Positions 22,110-33,084 of a stretch of DNA of 64,000 nt are shown here, piece after piece. This stretch comes from Oxytricha trifallax. Lineage: Eukaryota; Ciliophora; Spirotrichea; Sporadotrichida; Oxytrichidae. The notes below the pieces were generated by a model. That model was not told the DNA's origin. It saw only the letters and a program-made list of their open reading frames with translations, and did not search any database. The stretch is from contig ARYC01000416.1 of NCBI GenBank assembly GCA_000711775.1, positions 1 to 64,000 of the forward strand, in the 5' to 3' direction. Numbering within the stretch: position 1 is the stretch's first letter; every line of letters begins with the position of its first letter. A program made the translations under genes and the position numbers.

Positions 22110-23372
22110 TGTCAAAGCGCCTACTAAATCTTTCTCTTGGTTAGGGCTGAAATATCATTGATGTTTCAAAATTGGATTCACTGTCTCATCTGTCGTTATT
22201 TATAGACGAATTACTCATTAATAAATAATCAAAGTCAAAGAAACCCTATCCCTATCATTTTCCAAATACTGTCTCATCTCCCTAGCTTAAATCTCAAATC
22301 CTACCTAAGGGTATTGGTGTTGTTTGTTATTATAGAACGAGCACTAGCACTCTCATTCTTATTGCACTTGGTCAATTGCTTGCTAGATGAAAAAGACTTT
22401 TAAAATGTGCTGCTATTCATTTAAGTTTATTAAGACTTGAATAAGCTAGGCACTAAAAACTCATTTCCAGGCTATTGTAGCTAACTCTTTCAAGAATTTT
22501 GATGTTGTTAAGAGGGAATTTATTAAGCCTTATACATTGAAATTAAATTGCAAGTTTTGAAATCTGGGTCTTACTATGACTACTCATCGTCGATATTTGA
22601 GGAAAGATCAGAGACGCTTAGATTGAATGCTCCAAAGGAATTTATATAAAGTAATATGATTTTTTGAGAAGACTCATCTGTGCTCGATTGCTCTTTTCCA
22701 AGTATCCCTTATTTTTTTGAGTTTATAATATAATTATCAAATTTCGAATATTTTTAACGCTTGTTTGTTTTTTCAAGAGAGTTTTTCTTAAGAAGCTACT
22801 GATTAGTTCCACTCTCTGTGTTTTCTTTAGCGAAATCATATATTTATAAAAGTAAGAATACTAGATTTCATAAGCGCTAACTTCTTACTAAAAAAGTCTC
22901 CTATTGGATCTATCAAACTATCGACACTGTTGTTTATCTCGCTATCATTTTCTTTCTAAATATTTTGCAACTTGAATTTTCAGTAGACATTGTGCTATTA
23001 CTTTCTACTCATTTATCACTAAAAAAATTAACAAATCTTTTTTATCTAGCTAGCAGATTTCGTTTTGACATTCAATCGAAAAATTTAAAACTTTTATGAA
23101 TATTGATAAAGAAGGTAATAAGATTTTCAGAAATTCTATTCCAATCGTGGGGGGAAATCGAAATACTTCATAATTAGATTATTCCCCACTGAATGAGCCT
23201 TTCTTTTCCAAATAATTTACATATCTTTCTCTAATTGACTTGCTAGTCCTTACTGGAACATTCTTAGTAATAAATCCCCAATTTTCACAAAATTTCTTAT
23301 ACCCTCTCATAATTATGGCATCTTCTTCTACCTACCAAGTGCCTTTGACGATGGCTTCTATTATCCATTTAT
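22110..23372 (-). pseudogene. Myb/SANT-domain DNA-binding protein
   Basis: At about 23345-23210 the reverse strand reads KGTWQVEEDAIIMRGYKKF, then ENWGFITKNVPVRTSKSI and RERYVNYLEKKG. This is one Myb repeat: W at the first conserved site, acidic EED, a second Trp (NW), the RTSKSIRERY recognition helix with an R-x-x-x-x-R-x-R pattern, and the closing hydrophobic residue. Downstream the frame stays open through Ser/Gln/Asn-rich sequence (EQSSTDESSQKI, LSSNIDDEQSQQDPDF) typical of ciliate transcription factors, with two to four frame changes to about 22110. Myb repeats bind DNA; some ciliate Myb-like proteins are chromatin factors. A retroposon tail sits directly upstream, so the 5' end may be displaced. 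Confidence 0.65.
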
Positions 23373-23436
23373 AATAATAATAATGTGATCACATTGAGAT
23401 CTCTATGGCCCCCCGATCTATAAAATTAATTAAATG
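23373..23436 (-). mobile_element. Retroposon 3' tail, copy 2
   Basis: On the reverse strand: AGATCGGGGGGCC, GAGATCTCAATGTGATC, then a TTATTATTATTAT run. It matches the tail at 20950-21016. It lies between an upstream gene ending at 23483 and the Myb frame, so either that upstream gene belongs to the retroposon or the tail marks an insertion. Confidence 0.6.
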
Positions 23437-23482
23437 AAAAGGAACTCGCCCTTTTAATTAAAGTGAATCTTTGTCCCTTTGG

Positions 23483-24310
23483 TCAGTGGACCAAATTCCA
23501 ATTTACTCTGTCTCTCATTGCCCGACTCAGAAAGCACTCTTCTTCAATAGTATCTCCCTGTTTTTGGATCTTATCAAGATGCTACTAGTTTCTTTTCTTC
23601 CCAAGTTATTTCTTCAATCATGGCATCGAATGCAAAAGTATGCACTATATAAATTACCATTGCTCTAAAATTGTATACGGCGTCTATGATTTATTCTTGA
23701 GATTTAGGCTTATAGTTTTTGGAGTCTTCCTTATATTAATCCAATTTCGCCCAATTTCGGTTAAGCCGTTCATTACTCATAAATGGTTTGAAATTACTAA
23801 AATATTAAATGATTCTTCTGTAAGATTTAGATTTCTATGTTCTTCTAAGTCTTAAGCAATGAAATTAAAGCCTTTGATAAGATTATCAAACATTAATTAA
23901 TAGTGAATTATCTCATGTTTTAGGAGAGAGAAGATTTTGGGACTTTACTAAATTGTTAAATCATGGATGGTTTGTTTATCTTCGACTTTAAGTATAGAAG
24001 TTAATTTAAATGACTTTATGGTGTCAATAATAGGCAATGCATCTACAGGGGATTTAGGCGAAGGGGCATTTTAGTTTTTCTGAATAAAGTCTTTAGTCAT
24101 TAGCACAACTCCTTAAATATCTATTGATAGAATCTTATAGAGATTCTCTACATTTACTATTAATTCTTATTATTTGTTATAGATCTAGTTAGAGAATTCT
24201 ATATTCTTTTGCTAATTCTTGTCAGTGTCTTAATAATTTTCAGTAGATTATTAATATGACGTTAATTCTTGCTTTTTTTATTTATCATCAATTTAATTTT
24301 ATTAAACTTG
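23483..24310 (-). pseudogene. Unrecognised protein, possibly retroposon-encoded
   Basis: A code-6 frame of about 150 codons runs from near 24310 through NQIYNKQQELIVNVENLYKI, GVVLMTKDFIQKNQNAPSPK and SLLKHEIIHYQLMFDNLIKG. After frame changes come ERLNRNWAKLDQYKEDSK and YNFRAMVIYIVHTFAFDA, ending FLSRAMRDRVNWNLVH before TGA 23483. Sequence quality is high (mixed hydrophobic and charged) and clearly coding. About 45 bp downstream is the retroposon tail at 23373-23436, which suggests, but does not prove, that this is its gene. No reverse-transcriptase motif was seen. Confidence 0.5.
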
Positions 24311-24459
24311 GAATTATTAAACAAATTATTATTAGCATTCAAATTAATTACCGATCATATTTACAAGTTATTTATTCCTGATAAATTATTTAGATCAGTA
24401 TGTTTTTTTATTGGTATGCTAATATAATACGCCACCCCTTACGTTCTTACTATTTTTCC

Positions 24460-24780
24460 TTATTAGATAGTAGATTTTAGGCTATTGTGGAAAATGATGT
24501 AGGTTTAGTTTTAGTTATTAAAAAGAAGCTTGGAGAAGACTGACTATTATTACAAACAGACTTTATTGGGTTAAAGAACTTTTCTTTTACAAAGTATTTA
24601 TATAGGTCTATTTTTAGATTTATGGGATTAAGAGGAGAAACATGTTCCTCGACTCTCTTTATTGAATACCTTAATGCTAAGAAGATGGAACCATATTTTT
24701 AGTATGTAGCTTTGTCCATTTTGTTAAGGTAACAGGAGCAATCTTAGCTTTTAAGTTTCATAAGGTTAGGGAGATTGATA
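24460..24780 (+). CDS. Hypothetical coding region
   Basis: A forward frame (DFIGLKNFSFTKYLYRSI, FMGLRGETCSSTLFIEYL, EPYFQYVALSIL) is open with one in-frame TGA near 24541. A second forward frame over the same bases is also open, so the call is weak. It runs up to the edge of the inverted-repeat element at 24782. Confidence 0.25.
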
Positions 24781-24781
24781 T

Positions 24782-25138
24782 TTTATAATAAGAAAACTTT
24801 AAATTAATAATTAATCTATTAAACTAAATACTAATACTTATTAAACTTATCAAAAATGGAAAAATGAATAAAAGAAGTTTCATCTTCTTCTTCCTCGTCA
24901 TCTTCATCTTCATCCTCATCCTAGTCACTGCCCTGTCCCTCCAAGTGAAGCCTTGCGAAGCTTCAGTCTGCTGACACCCCAGGTCCTACCAGGTAGGACC
25001 GCTAAAAAAAACTTTTAATATATCTTTTTTGAAACTTAAATTTTATGTGAGTGCTGTTGGTGCACCTGCGTCTGATTAGTTAGAATACCTTTTAATATAT
25101 TAAGTTTTTGATTAAATTAATTAATTTCCTATTATAAA
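24782..25138. mobile_element. 0.35 kb inverted-repeat element, family 4, copy 2
   Basis: Inverted ends TTTATAATAAGAAA and TTTCCTATTATAAA. The reverse strand carries the family mini-gene: a short frame NQTQVHQQHSHKI, then an intron-like stretch ending TTTTTTTTAG (donor decayed from GTAAGT to TTAAGT), then LPGRTWGVSRLK and an acidic tract DEDEDEDDEEEEDE at about 24880-24930. It is closely related to the copy at 27496. Confidence 0.7.
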
Positions 25139-25223
25139 TCATAATTAAGTATTGTTTAGAAAGGTAGTCTCTTTGGATAAAAAAGATTTGGGTTAGAAGG
25201 ATTAAAAGCTTTTCAAACTTCTT

Positions 25224-25938
25224 TCAAAATTTCAAGTGGTTGTTGCTAAGAGTGATTTGATTGAAAGTCTCGTGAGTACTTATTACTAATAGATTAACTT
25301 TCTAATTTAAAAAAAATCTAAGCCTTTTATATCTGTCTTTGATAGCGTCAGCATGAGCTTTAGGTAAGAGCATTTCTTGCTAGATTTTTTTCCAGTTATT
25401 CATATACTTCTGAAATGATTTTAGCAACTTATTATCATCAATATTTGACAATCTATGCGAATGCTTCGCATTATCTCCGAATTACTCTGGAGTCACTTCA
25501 AAGCGACTATTTTGGAAAAGACTGGCAATATTGAAGAATAAAGCTATGTTATTATCCTCTTGCGGCAAAACTTGATTTATAGGGTCTACTCCCTCAAATT
25601 TTTAGTTCTCGCATACTTTCTCGTATATAGTAGATAGAATGCTACTTTTAGTATCAGAATCATCAGCATTTTAAGTTTGGAATGCGCCTTTAATTGCTAA
25701 ACTCAAATTTCTTTAGTTTCTTACAATCCTCGTCCTTTGCTTATGACTTTAATATTTCTCTCAGTTTTTACTCTAAGCCTTTATCCTAAATCATCTTTTT
25801 CGTTGATATCTCGAGGTGTTTGAAACTATGAGCAACTCTTAGAGTTATTTACTAATTATACTCTTATATTATTGGTTTTTTAGTCCACCTCTGAGGCAGT
25901 ATTGAAATAATCAAGTTTTCTCTCTTGAAAAGCAGCAT
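25224..25938 (-). pseudogene. Unrecognised protein, two frames
   Basis: ATG at 25938 opens MLLFKRENLIISILPQRW with a basic, helical region (KGLEQKLREILKSQAKDEDC). Near 25680 the frame changes and continues for about 150 codons: SSILSTIYEKVCENQKFEGV, DNNIALFFNIASLFQNSRF, KLLKSFQKYMNNWKKIQQEM, ending NNHLKF at TGA 25224. It is long and well composed, so a real gene, but no family is recognised. The single frame change could be an IES. A family-4 element lies 86 bp downstream. Confidence 0.5.
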
Positions 25939-25944
25939 TGCTTA

Positions 25945-26400
25945 ATTAGTGATTGTATTACAGGATATATTCGATTTTTAGAAAATTATATAAATTAAAT
26001 AATTAATTTCGAATTTAGAGATAAACTTGATAAATTAATTTAGATATGAATTATGTGTGGCTTTGATATTCATTTAACTACCATTATTTCAATAAGTATT
26101 TTTTTTTTAATTTTATAAAATCTCTCCAAATCATAAGAATTTTATATAATAATATAGGTAAGTTCTCAAATTAAAACTATAAAATAGTTATTGATGACTG
26201 ATTTTAAAAGTATATTACACTAATAAATTCGAAATTAAAGTATATTTTCATTACATCAAGGATTATTACATTAACTATTATAATTAATTTTTAATTTAAA
26301 ACTGATAGCTGACACTGAACAAATTCATATTTCACACAAATTGTAATTGATGTTTGTTCGATCTATAGTCCGCATTTAATTAACTTTAAAAGTTATTTTT
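25945..26400. other. AT-rich spacer
   Basis: No gene seen; probable intergenic DNA between divergently oriented genes. Confidence 0.5.
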
Positions 26401-26769
26401 ATGGATGTCTTAGGCATCCCCGGTGGAGGCTTGTCAATAATGACTTTTCTATGCTTAAACATTATCATAATTGGTTTGTTGTTTATAATGTCTGTTTTAC
26501 TTCTTACCAATACAATGATTTTTTATATATTTATTATTGTGACAGGAGTTAGTATTGCTTTACGGCCTTTAAGTATGACTTAGAATTAGTAAAGATTCTG
26601 GTTGTTGTTGAATTTTGACAAACTAATTATATCGTTATAGTTTTACAATGAGTAAACTTTCGTGCTATATTTAGTAATTTACTGGCTTTAAATGAGTTAC
26701 TGTCACTTCTATTGTTGTTATTATTGTTATCAGTAGTAGATTTTTACTTTACAGTATTTACTTACTTGA
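26401..26769 (+). CDS. Small membrane protein with two helices, Pkr1-like
   Basis: ATG at 26401: MDVLGIPGGGLSIM, followed by two long hydrophobic segments (residues about 13-35 and 38-58) and a basic/Gln end. The code-6 frame runs 122 codons to TGA 26767, but the last half is Tyr/Cys/Leu-rich and may be chance. Two close helices after a PGGG start resemble Pkr1-type V-ATPase assembly proteins of the ER membrane; this is a pattern match only. A real product of about 60-75 residues is most likely, with the rest an intron, IES or untranslated DNA. Confidence 0.4.
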
Positions 26770-27072
26770 GTCAACTATGTCTCTTCTATTTTAATTTACA
26801 AGATACAATGTAATTTTTATATTTAATAATATATAATAAAGATAGTAAATTTAATCTTTTGAATGAGAAATTCTGTAATCTTGATTTTGACTTCACTTTC
26901 CATATAGTTGGTTCTATTTGTATTTAAAAATGATTCTCATTAAAGATTCTCCTCTAGGAATCCCGACTGCCACGTCATTGAATTTCTGAAAATGTCTCAA
27001 TTTAATTGATGGTTTGATTAAATGTTAATTATGATAAAATTAAATTAAGATTACTCAATAAATATATAATTC

Positions 27073-28535
27073 TCAAGTATTCTCAAAATTTTACTATGCT
27101 TAAGTATAGTTCCTTCTGATTTACTTACTAAATTAAGTGTTTTGAATTGATTTGGTGGTTGAATATCCAGCCTAACCATATTCATTTCTATATCGTAAAG
27201 TATGTAACCATTTTTGCTCTTAAATTTCATACTCAAGATTTTTAGCATAAGAGGAACTAGATTGATTACTTTTATGTTTAATAATGGGAGTCTTTTACTT
27301 CTTACAAATCATAAATTAGTCAACTTTCTTCTTTATGTTACTGAGAGCAGCGAAACCTTTTTAGAGCATTTATCTATCTGAATTTTTAGTTTTATTATTT
27401 TGAAGGTTAGTGTTGTCTTTATATGTCTCAATACCATCATCTACATTTTCAATATAAGCGATCTCTTAATTGAGGATATCTATTCAAAATAATCATGATT
27501 TATAATAAGAAAACTTTAAATTATTAATTATTGTATTAACATTAAAACTAAAACGTATTATACTAATCAAAAATGGAAATCTCTCTTATACTGTTTAATC
27601 TTCTTCTTCATCATCAATATCTCTAAAGTCTTCTAAGTCCCCTTTCTCTGTTGCCTAGCGAGGCACCAGTCCAGCTGCACTTGTGGTCTTACCAGGTAGG
27701 ATGACTAAAAATAAAAATTAAAGATGTTGTTTTTGTAACTTACATTTTATGTGAGTGTTGTACTTCCACCTGCGTCTGATCTATACGAATACCTTTTAAT
27801 ATCTTAAGTTATTGGTTAAATTAATTAATTTCTTATTATAAATCATAAATCCTATTAGTCCGAATTAAAAGATACTTTCTTTGTTTTCAGAATATTCTTG
27901 ACTTCTTCTTTTTAGTAATATCTCTTAGAAGTTATTTCACTTGATTCTTGCTTTACCTACAACAAATTAAAGAATAAATTTAAATGATTAAATCTTATGT
28001 TATCAGAAACGATTTAACATTTCTAATATTACTATCGAATCTTTTTGAAATTCAAGATGAGAATCAACAAATCTTCTCATGTTGGCAGCTCCAGTATCAT
28101 GTTAACACTTAGCTCTTCCCAACACAAAGTCTAGATATTAATTAGCTTCTCTACTTGATCTTTTTTGTATAGTTACAGGATATAAATTATAAAATTAAAC
28201 ATATTTCATAAAATCTCAATAGCAATTTTATACGATTACTATTTCTATTTATAATAAAATAAAGGAAGTTAGATACTCATAGATTTAGGGGTAAATGCCT
28301 TTATATCCAATAGATTCTTTTCCTTCTAAGTTCTCATATAAATACATCCCTTCAAAGGTTCTGTGCTCATTAACATCCTCTTCATTTTAGCCCTTTGTTC
28401 GAATAAAATCAGTGGAACAAATAAGAATATATAAAAATCCATCTTTAGTTACTCTAGCTTGCATAGTTATCAGCAGTAGAATTAACTCTAAACCAAAACT
28501 ACTATTGAGCTATAGCATCAACTTTCCATGTTCTC
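27073..28535 (-). pseudogene. Unrecognised gene, interrupted by a family-4 element
   Basis: Several well-composed reverse-strand segments follow one another: GFLYILICSTDFIRTKGQNE and GMYLYENLEGKESIGYKGIY (28450-28290), then SREANQYLDFVLGRAKCQHD and DSHLEFQKDSIVILEMLNRF (28160-28010), then VKQESSEITSKRYYQKEEV (27950). After the insertion at 27496-27845 come NQEIAYIENVDDGIETYKDN, GFAALSNIKKKVDQFMICKK and the C-terminus RRNYTQAQQNFENT at TGA 27073. A GTTGTAG-type acceptor near 27960 suggests an intron. No family recognised. The repeated restoration of good frames argues for one gene with IES/intron interruptions. Confidence 0.5.
27496..27845. mobile_element. 0.35 kb inverted-repeat element, family 4, copy 3
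   Basis: Perfect 14 bp ends TGATTTATAATAAG / CTTATTATAAATCA. Reverse-strand mini-gene: DQTQVEVQHSHKI, then an intact-looking intron GTAAGTTAC...TTTTTAG, then ILPGKTTSAAGLVPRQ and DLEDFRDIDDEEED. This is the best preserved of the four copies. It sits inside the gene at 27073-28535. Confidence 0.8.
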
Positions 28536-28566
28536 ATAAATTTAAGTGATTGGTAATAGGAAGTGA

Positions 28567-28975
28567 AAATCGCAGTTATTTGTTACATTGAGGAAGAGTC
28601 CAAGGACGACTGTGAATGCTGAGTTTTCAAAGTCTATTAGCTGGATATCCATAGTCCTGAACACTACTTTCCAGCTTATTTACTGTCCAATGAGAGAGGT
28701 GGCTTGAATCACATAGAGTTCCAATTGGTTGATTACAATTTTTCAAAGTGGGCTATGATGTCTTATTATCATATTAAAATTCGTCATGATCCTTGCTCAA
28801 AGTTGTAATTTGGCCTCTTATAAATAAAGAATCGCAGTGATAGGCCATTCTGTCATCCAGACCCTAGCTCTTCAACAGATCTACATGACTCTAGTTAACT
28901 TTGTAAATTAATATATTATTTATTAAATATTTAAGCCTTTTACTGTACTGTGCTAATATAATGATGCTTGACATA
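28567..28975 (+). pseudogene. Unrecognised coding fragment
   Basis: One forward frame reads AVICYIEEESKDDCEC, an in-frame TGA, then HSPEHYFPAYLLSNERGG, NHIEFQLVDYNFSKWAMM and CHPDPSSSTDLHDSS, to TGA near 28973. Composition is good but no family is recognised. It lies just left of transposon E and may be flanking host DNA. Confidence 0.4.
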
Positions 28976-29044
28976 CTTGTGACCGGTCATGAACTTCTAA
29001 TTTAATTAGTGAATCAAAACATTTTGATGGAGCTGAATTCTATT

Positions 29045-29790
29045 AATTTTCAGATTGAGCTTGGATTTTCATCGTAAATTCCCAGAGGTTAAGATATTTA
29101 CTTCTTGTTAGTTTGAGAAAGATTTACCTCTCAAATGGCATTAAGCATTAAATGTCAAAATCCTCTTATATTATATCTAATTCTAAGAAGTCATAGATTT
29201 AGATCACGTAGATTCAGTCATATTCTCTACTCATATAAGCTTATTATTTATTATAAAAAGGAGATTGTTATATATTTGGATCAGACAATTTGCAAGCCAA
29301 ATAAGGAGGCTTTTTAAGATCTTGGGTTGGCCTGACTCAAAATAAGAAGTTTTAAATGTGGTATTAATATCTCAACTCTTGCAGCATGAGTGTTTATAGC
29401 AGAAAGATAATTTCATCAAAGAAAAGTCGATAAAATTACTGATTTCTTAATTCGCTTACAAATAATGGGAAATTGTTTCAGGTGTCAGAAATATACTATA
29501 TTCATGGATAATTTGCGACCTCATCATAATAAAGCAAAAAAAAAAATAGAAGCTAATGGTTGGATATAGTATGAGAAAATATATTCTTGAGTTAAACTCT
29601 AAAATAAAAGGGACGTAGTTGAAAGGGACTTTAATTTTAATTATAAACTACACTGTAAAATAATGAGGAATGTTATTGAAGCAATAAAAAAAAATGACAG
29701 AAAAAAACTAGAAATAAAAAGTAAATAAATAAAATGTAAAGTAAGTTATCGCCATTAAAAAGAGAGTGAATAATACGGATTTTAATGTTA
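29045..29790 (+). pseudogene. Transposase of element E (Tc1/IS630-type DDE)
   Basis: One forward frame spans the region and holds EIVIYLDQTICKPNKEAF (first Asp, 29255-29310), FKCGINISTLAA, ITDFLIRLQIMGN, YTIFMDNLRPHHNKAKKKIE (second Asp, 29490-29545) and VVERDFN near 29620 as a candidate third acid. It parallels YLDEAIF / FLDNLRAH / CIENIF in element D. Unusually, the frame never shifts but contains four in-frame TGA codons, at 29114, 29333, 29387 and 29588. The element D comparison suggests one replaces a Ser codon (YS*VK versus YSSKF), so they look like point mutations. Confidence 0.65.
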
Positions 29791-29899
29791 ATTTTTCATT
29801 AAAGTTATAAGATATTAAACAATTTTTGCTTTTAACGAGTTAAATTTATTTTCCTCAACCCTTAATCTAATTTGCATACCTTTAAATTTTTATTTGAGT

Positions 29900-30545
29900 T
29901 ACTAATAAAATCAGAATATGAAAATGTTGCTTCTTTGAGTTTTCATTATTTGTAACTCTTCTATCAGAAGTACCTTGCCTTAGCAGTGAAAGCGCTCTAT
30001 TTTTTGTTTAATATTAGTGATAAATAATTCCTCTTTCTTAATTGAGATTTTCGGATTCTTTTAAGGTATTCCCAAAAACTCATTGCTTTTAAAATTGAGT
30101 CCTATTGCCCCTCTATATGGGCTCCAGAACTCTAACTTACTACTAATCATAATCTTTTATTGATAAATAATCATGTCTAATTGTTTCTAGCACGCCAAAA
30201 ATAATTATTATCAGGTATTTCTTCGGTATTTTTAGAAATATTGAGGTACTTCAAAAGGTCTTTATCTATTTTTACTACCTCCCATAATTGCTTCAAACAA
30301 TGTAAAGGGAAAGAGGGTACATTAATCAATACTATTTCATTTTATTTTATAAAATATTTTTTACCTTTTAGGAAATCTCTTATAAATCTTTTAGTATTTG
30401 CTTTTAAGGTGGCAGAAACATGTTAACTATAGAAGTTCGATGGTTTAATGATTACATTAAAATTTTAGAAAGAGGAACTAGTCAGACTTACCGTTAAGTT
30501 GATCTTTTAATTATAATTTCTATGTTATTTTATTTGCTGTTTTAG
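29900..30545 (-). pseudogene. 22 kDa-like protein of element E
   Basis: The reverse strand reads exon 1 ...KLQLKDQLN. Then comes an intron at 30427-30491 (GTAAGTCTGAC...CTTCTATAG, 65 nt), then VNMFLPPQK. After a 1-base shift it reads FIRDFLKGKKYFIKQNEIVL, INVPSFPLHCLKQLWEVVK and LLKYLN, then PDNNYFWRARN. These align block by block with element D (FIKDVLASLKELLK, YVNVPNYSELSVANIF, LPDKYFFFRVLG) and with TBE-C (PNYPEISVTNLY, LPERNYFFGILA). The intron splits the same codon after its first base in all copies. The 3' end is unclear. Confidence 0.65.
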
Positions 30546-31805
30546 TAATTAATTAATTATTATTTTATTTTGATACTTAAGTTTTAGTTTCACATTACTT
30601 TATAAAAATCAGATACTTTGTCTAATGACTTCATTTTATTCGTTATAATTCTTCTCGTATAAAAAATGTTCTTAGTTTTATTTTTATAAGCCTTAGAGTA
30701 TTTTCTATTGAATTTTTCTTTTATTGCCATAAAATGTCAGCATCCTTATTCATACCAAAATATTCCGCTAAGATCTAAATAAGAACATTAATATATATTT
30801 TACAAAAATTTAATTCATAAATATGGTTCTTCAATTTTTAAAAACACATTTATTCATTTAATGTCCCAGTGGACTTTAAGGGACTCATATTTAAGTCCCC
30901 TAATATTTTTAATTTAATAAATAGTAAAGAAGTGATTAAATTTGAGTACAAAAAGTCTATATTAAATTGTGACTATTATTAGTTTTATATTTTAAGTTAT
31001 TTAATATTGATAAAATATAAGACAATCGAGAAAATTACTAATAAGAATTCATAAACAGACATGAATTATATATGAATATTTATAATTATAATTAAGTAAG
31101 AAGAAATGAGTATATCTCTGCTTATTTAGAATGCCATGAATTGAGTATGATTAGTTATTTAATTATATCTATTCGTATAATAATTATTTGTTTGAATTTC
31201 CAAATCATTTCTTCCACAGCGAAGTACATAAACCTGAGTATATTTAATATGCAGATACACTATACAGAAACTTAGAACAAGTTTGAAAGTTAATATATTA
31301 TAGTTAATCTCACATTTACAGCAAATATCTAAAAAAATATGATCGAAAACAATTTTAACTCTCAAATATATAAACTAATCTCTAACCAGATCATACTTAT
31401 AAGTACTCTATCAAATATATTTACTTACTTTATAATTATTTGAAGGATAATCCTCTTCTTTTCGGTAATACAACTAATGGGTTCAAATATATTGTGCAAT
31501 TTTAATTTAAAAATAGAACACTAAAGTGTTATTCTGTTATATATAAATTTATTAACTTTTTTAATTTAAAAGATTTATGATAGGTAGTAAATGAAACGCA
31601 TAATTTAAGGAATCTGAGATATTTGCTCTATTTTAAGTAGGCTTAATTCTTAAGATGGCTATGACTCATTTGGTTATGGAACTATAAAAAATTCTATTTT
31701 AATTAAAGACTCTCATTCTACAATACTAATTCATTAGAGATCCCTAATAAATCTGACCAAAACTAAACTTGTTTATAATCTGATGAGAAAAAACCAACCA
31801 GAGCT

Positions 31806-33040
31806 ATGTCTGCTAATTCCTATTCAACCCAAATTTATGATAAAATTTTAACTAGAAAACAATTTATAAAACATATAAAAACGCATTTAGAAGAACAAGG
31901 AAGCTTTACCCTTTTTAATATTAAGCGGGTACGCTTATAATTATTAAAAATACTTTGGTATTAAATACCACACTATAAAATTAAAAAGCACTTAATTTCT
32001 CACTCAGATGATGAAATTCTCAAAGCATGCTATGCACTCTCGTATTTATTGTTATTTTCCTAGTATTTACTAACTTCTATAGATTATTCAACACTTTTAT
32101 GCTTTGAAAATTAATAACTAAAAACCAAGAAATAAAATAGTGAAGTACTCAACTCATCAAGAGGAAAATAATACTAATGAAGAACATAAATATCATAGTG
32201 ATGAAATTTGTGATAAAATGAAAATAATTAACCAAGCAATTTGCAGATATATATAAACTGATAAATCAAAGCATACTTAAATTGATCGGAGACTTGAATA
32301 AGATCCTACTAACTAACTAATTTTGCCTAAGTAATTAAGAAGAAATTACATAAAATATTGATTTAGTAGAGAATTAAACTTAATTATAATCACTTGACTA
32401 GGTATTAAATACTTTACTTCAAATAAGATGGGCTCTACAGATAGAAAGTATATTAAGACTTCAAATGTCTAATTTATTTTAACTAAAAGAAACAAATCAA
32501 CGAGACTAAATATCAAAAGTTTACTTTAGCCAGACATTATTTTTGGCTTGCCTGAGATGATTTGATTTTACTCTTGTGGATCTTTTTATTTTACAGCCCA
32601 GACAAGTAGCCACTTTGAGAAGCATTTTAAGCACAACTATTGCAGTTAGCATCTTCTTAGTGATAGAGTTGTAGGTCTAAAATTGAAGCCATAAAACATA
32701 AAAATAATCTGATGACAGTTCGTATAGCACCAAAAAGAGCTTTTCTAGAACTCAAAAAACGAACTTTCTTATAATCCGAATCAAAATTATGTCCCCGTAT
32801 ATTAGCAAGGAAAAAATCATTTCAATGATGTATTAGAACTTGTAAAATGTGAAAGATCTGGCAAAAGAATTATTGATTTTAAATAATAACTAAAATTTTG
32901 GAGACATTTTGAGTATAATATCTACTGAGGACACAACTTTTATTCCTAGTTAAAACGAAATCACAAGCATTTTATAATATCATATAATAAATGGTTTATG
33001 ATATTTATTCAATTTCAAATCCTTGCAAGTATTTAATATT
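31806..33040 (+). pseudogene. Zinc-finger protein of element E, without kinase
   Basis: ATG at 31806 gives MSANSYSTQIYDK (TBE-C's upstream start also reads MSAN). It continues FIKHIKTHLEEQGSFTLF and HYKIKKHLISHSDDE, spaced like the two fingers of TBE-C (WHRHMKEH ... RDLKKHLLKAH) but with the cysteines degenerate. After frame changes a second cluster appears: FYSCGSFYF, SSHFEKHFKHNYC near 32600 and VKCERSGKRIIDFKQQLKFW near 32850. No kinase motifs (H-x-D, DFG/DFN, W-D-V-W) were found. The gene seems to be an accessory DNA-binding gene in the 57 kDa position. Confidence 0.45.
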
Positions 33041-33084
33041 TGTATTCTAAAAGAATTACTCATATCCCTATTTAAAACCCCTAT

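Larger units (their letters stand above)
29045..33045. mobile_element. Divergent TBE-type transposon E (limits approximate)
   Basis: Mirror-image TBE gene order: transposase(+), 22 kDa-like(-), zinc-finger protein(+). The 22 kDa-like gene keeps intron 1 at the family phase and the FIRDFL...INVPSFP block. The transposase has Tc1-type MDNLRPH. The third gene has zinc-finger-like blocks at both ends and no kinase. No telomere-like ends were found, so the limits are those of the genes. It lies directly left of element D. Divergence from the canonical copies is large; it seems a separate lineage. Confidence 0.6.

Noticed and set aside
30866-30900. GGGACTCATATTTAAGTCCC palindrome as an element end
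   Set aside because: No partner repeat was found; left as part of the gap between element E genes.
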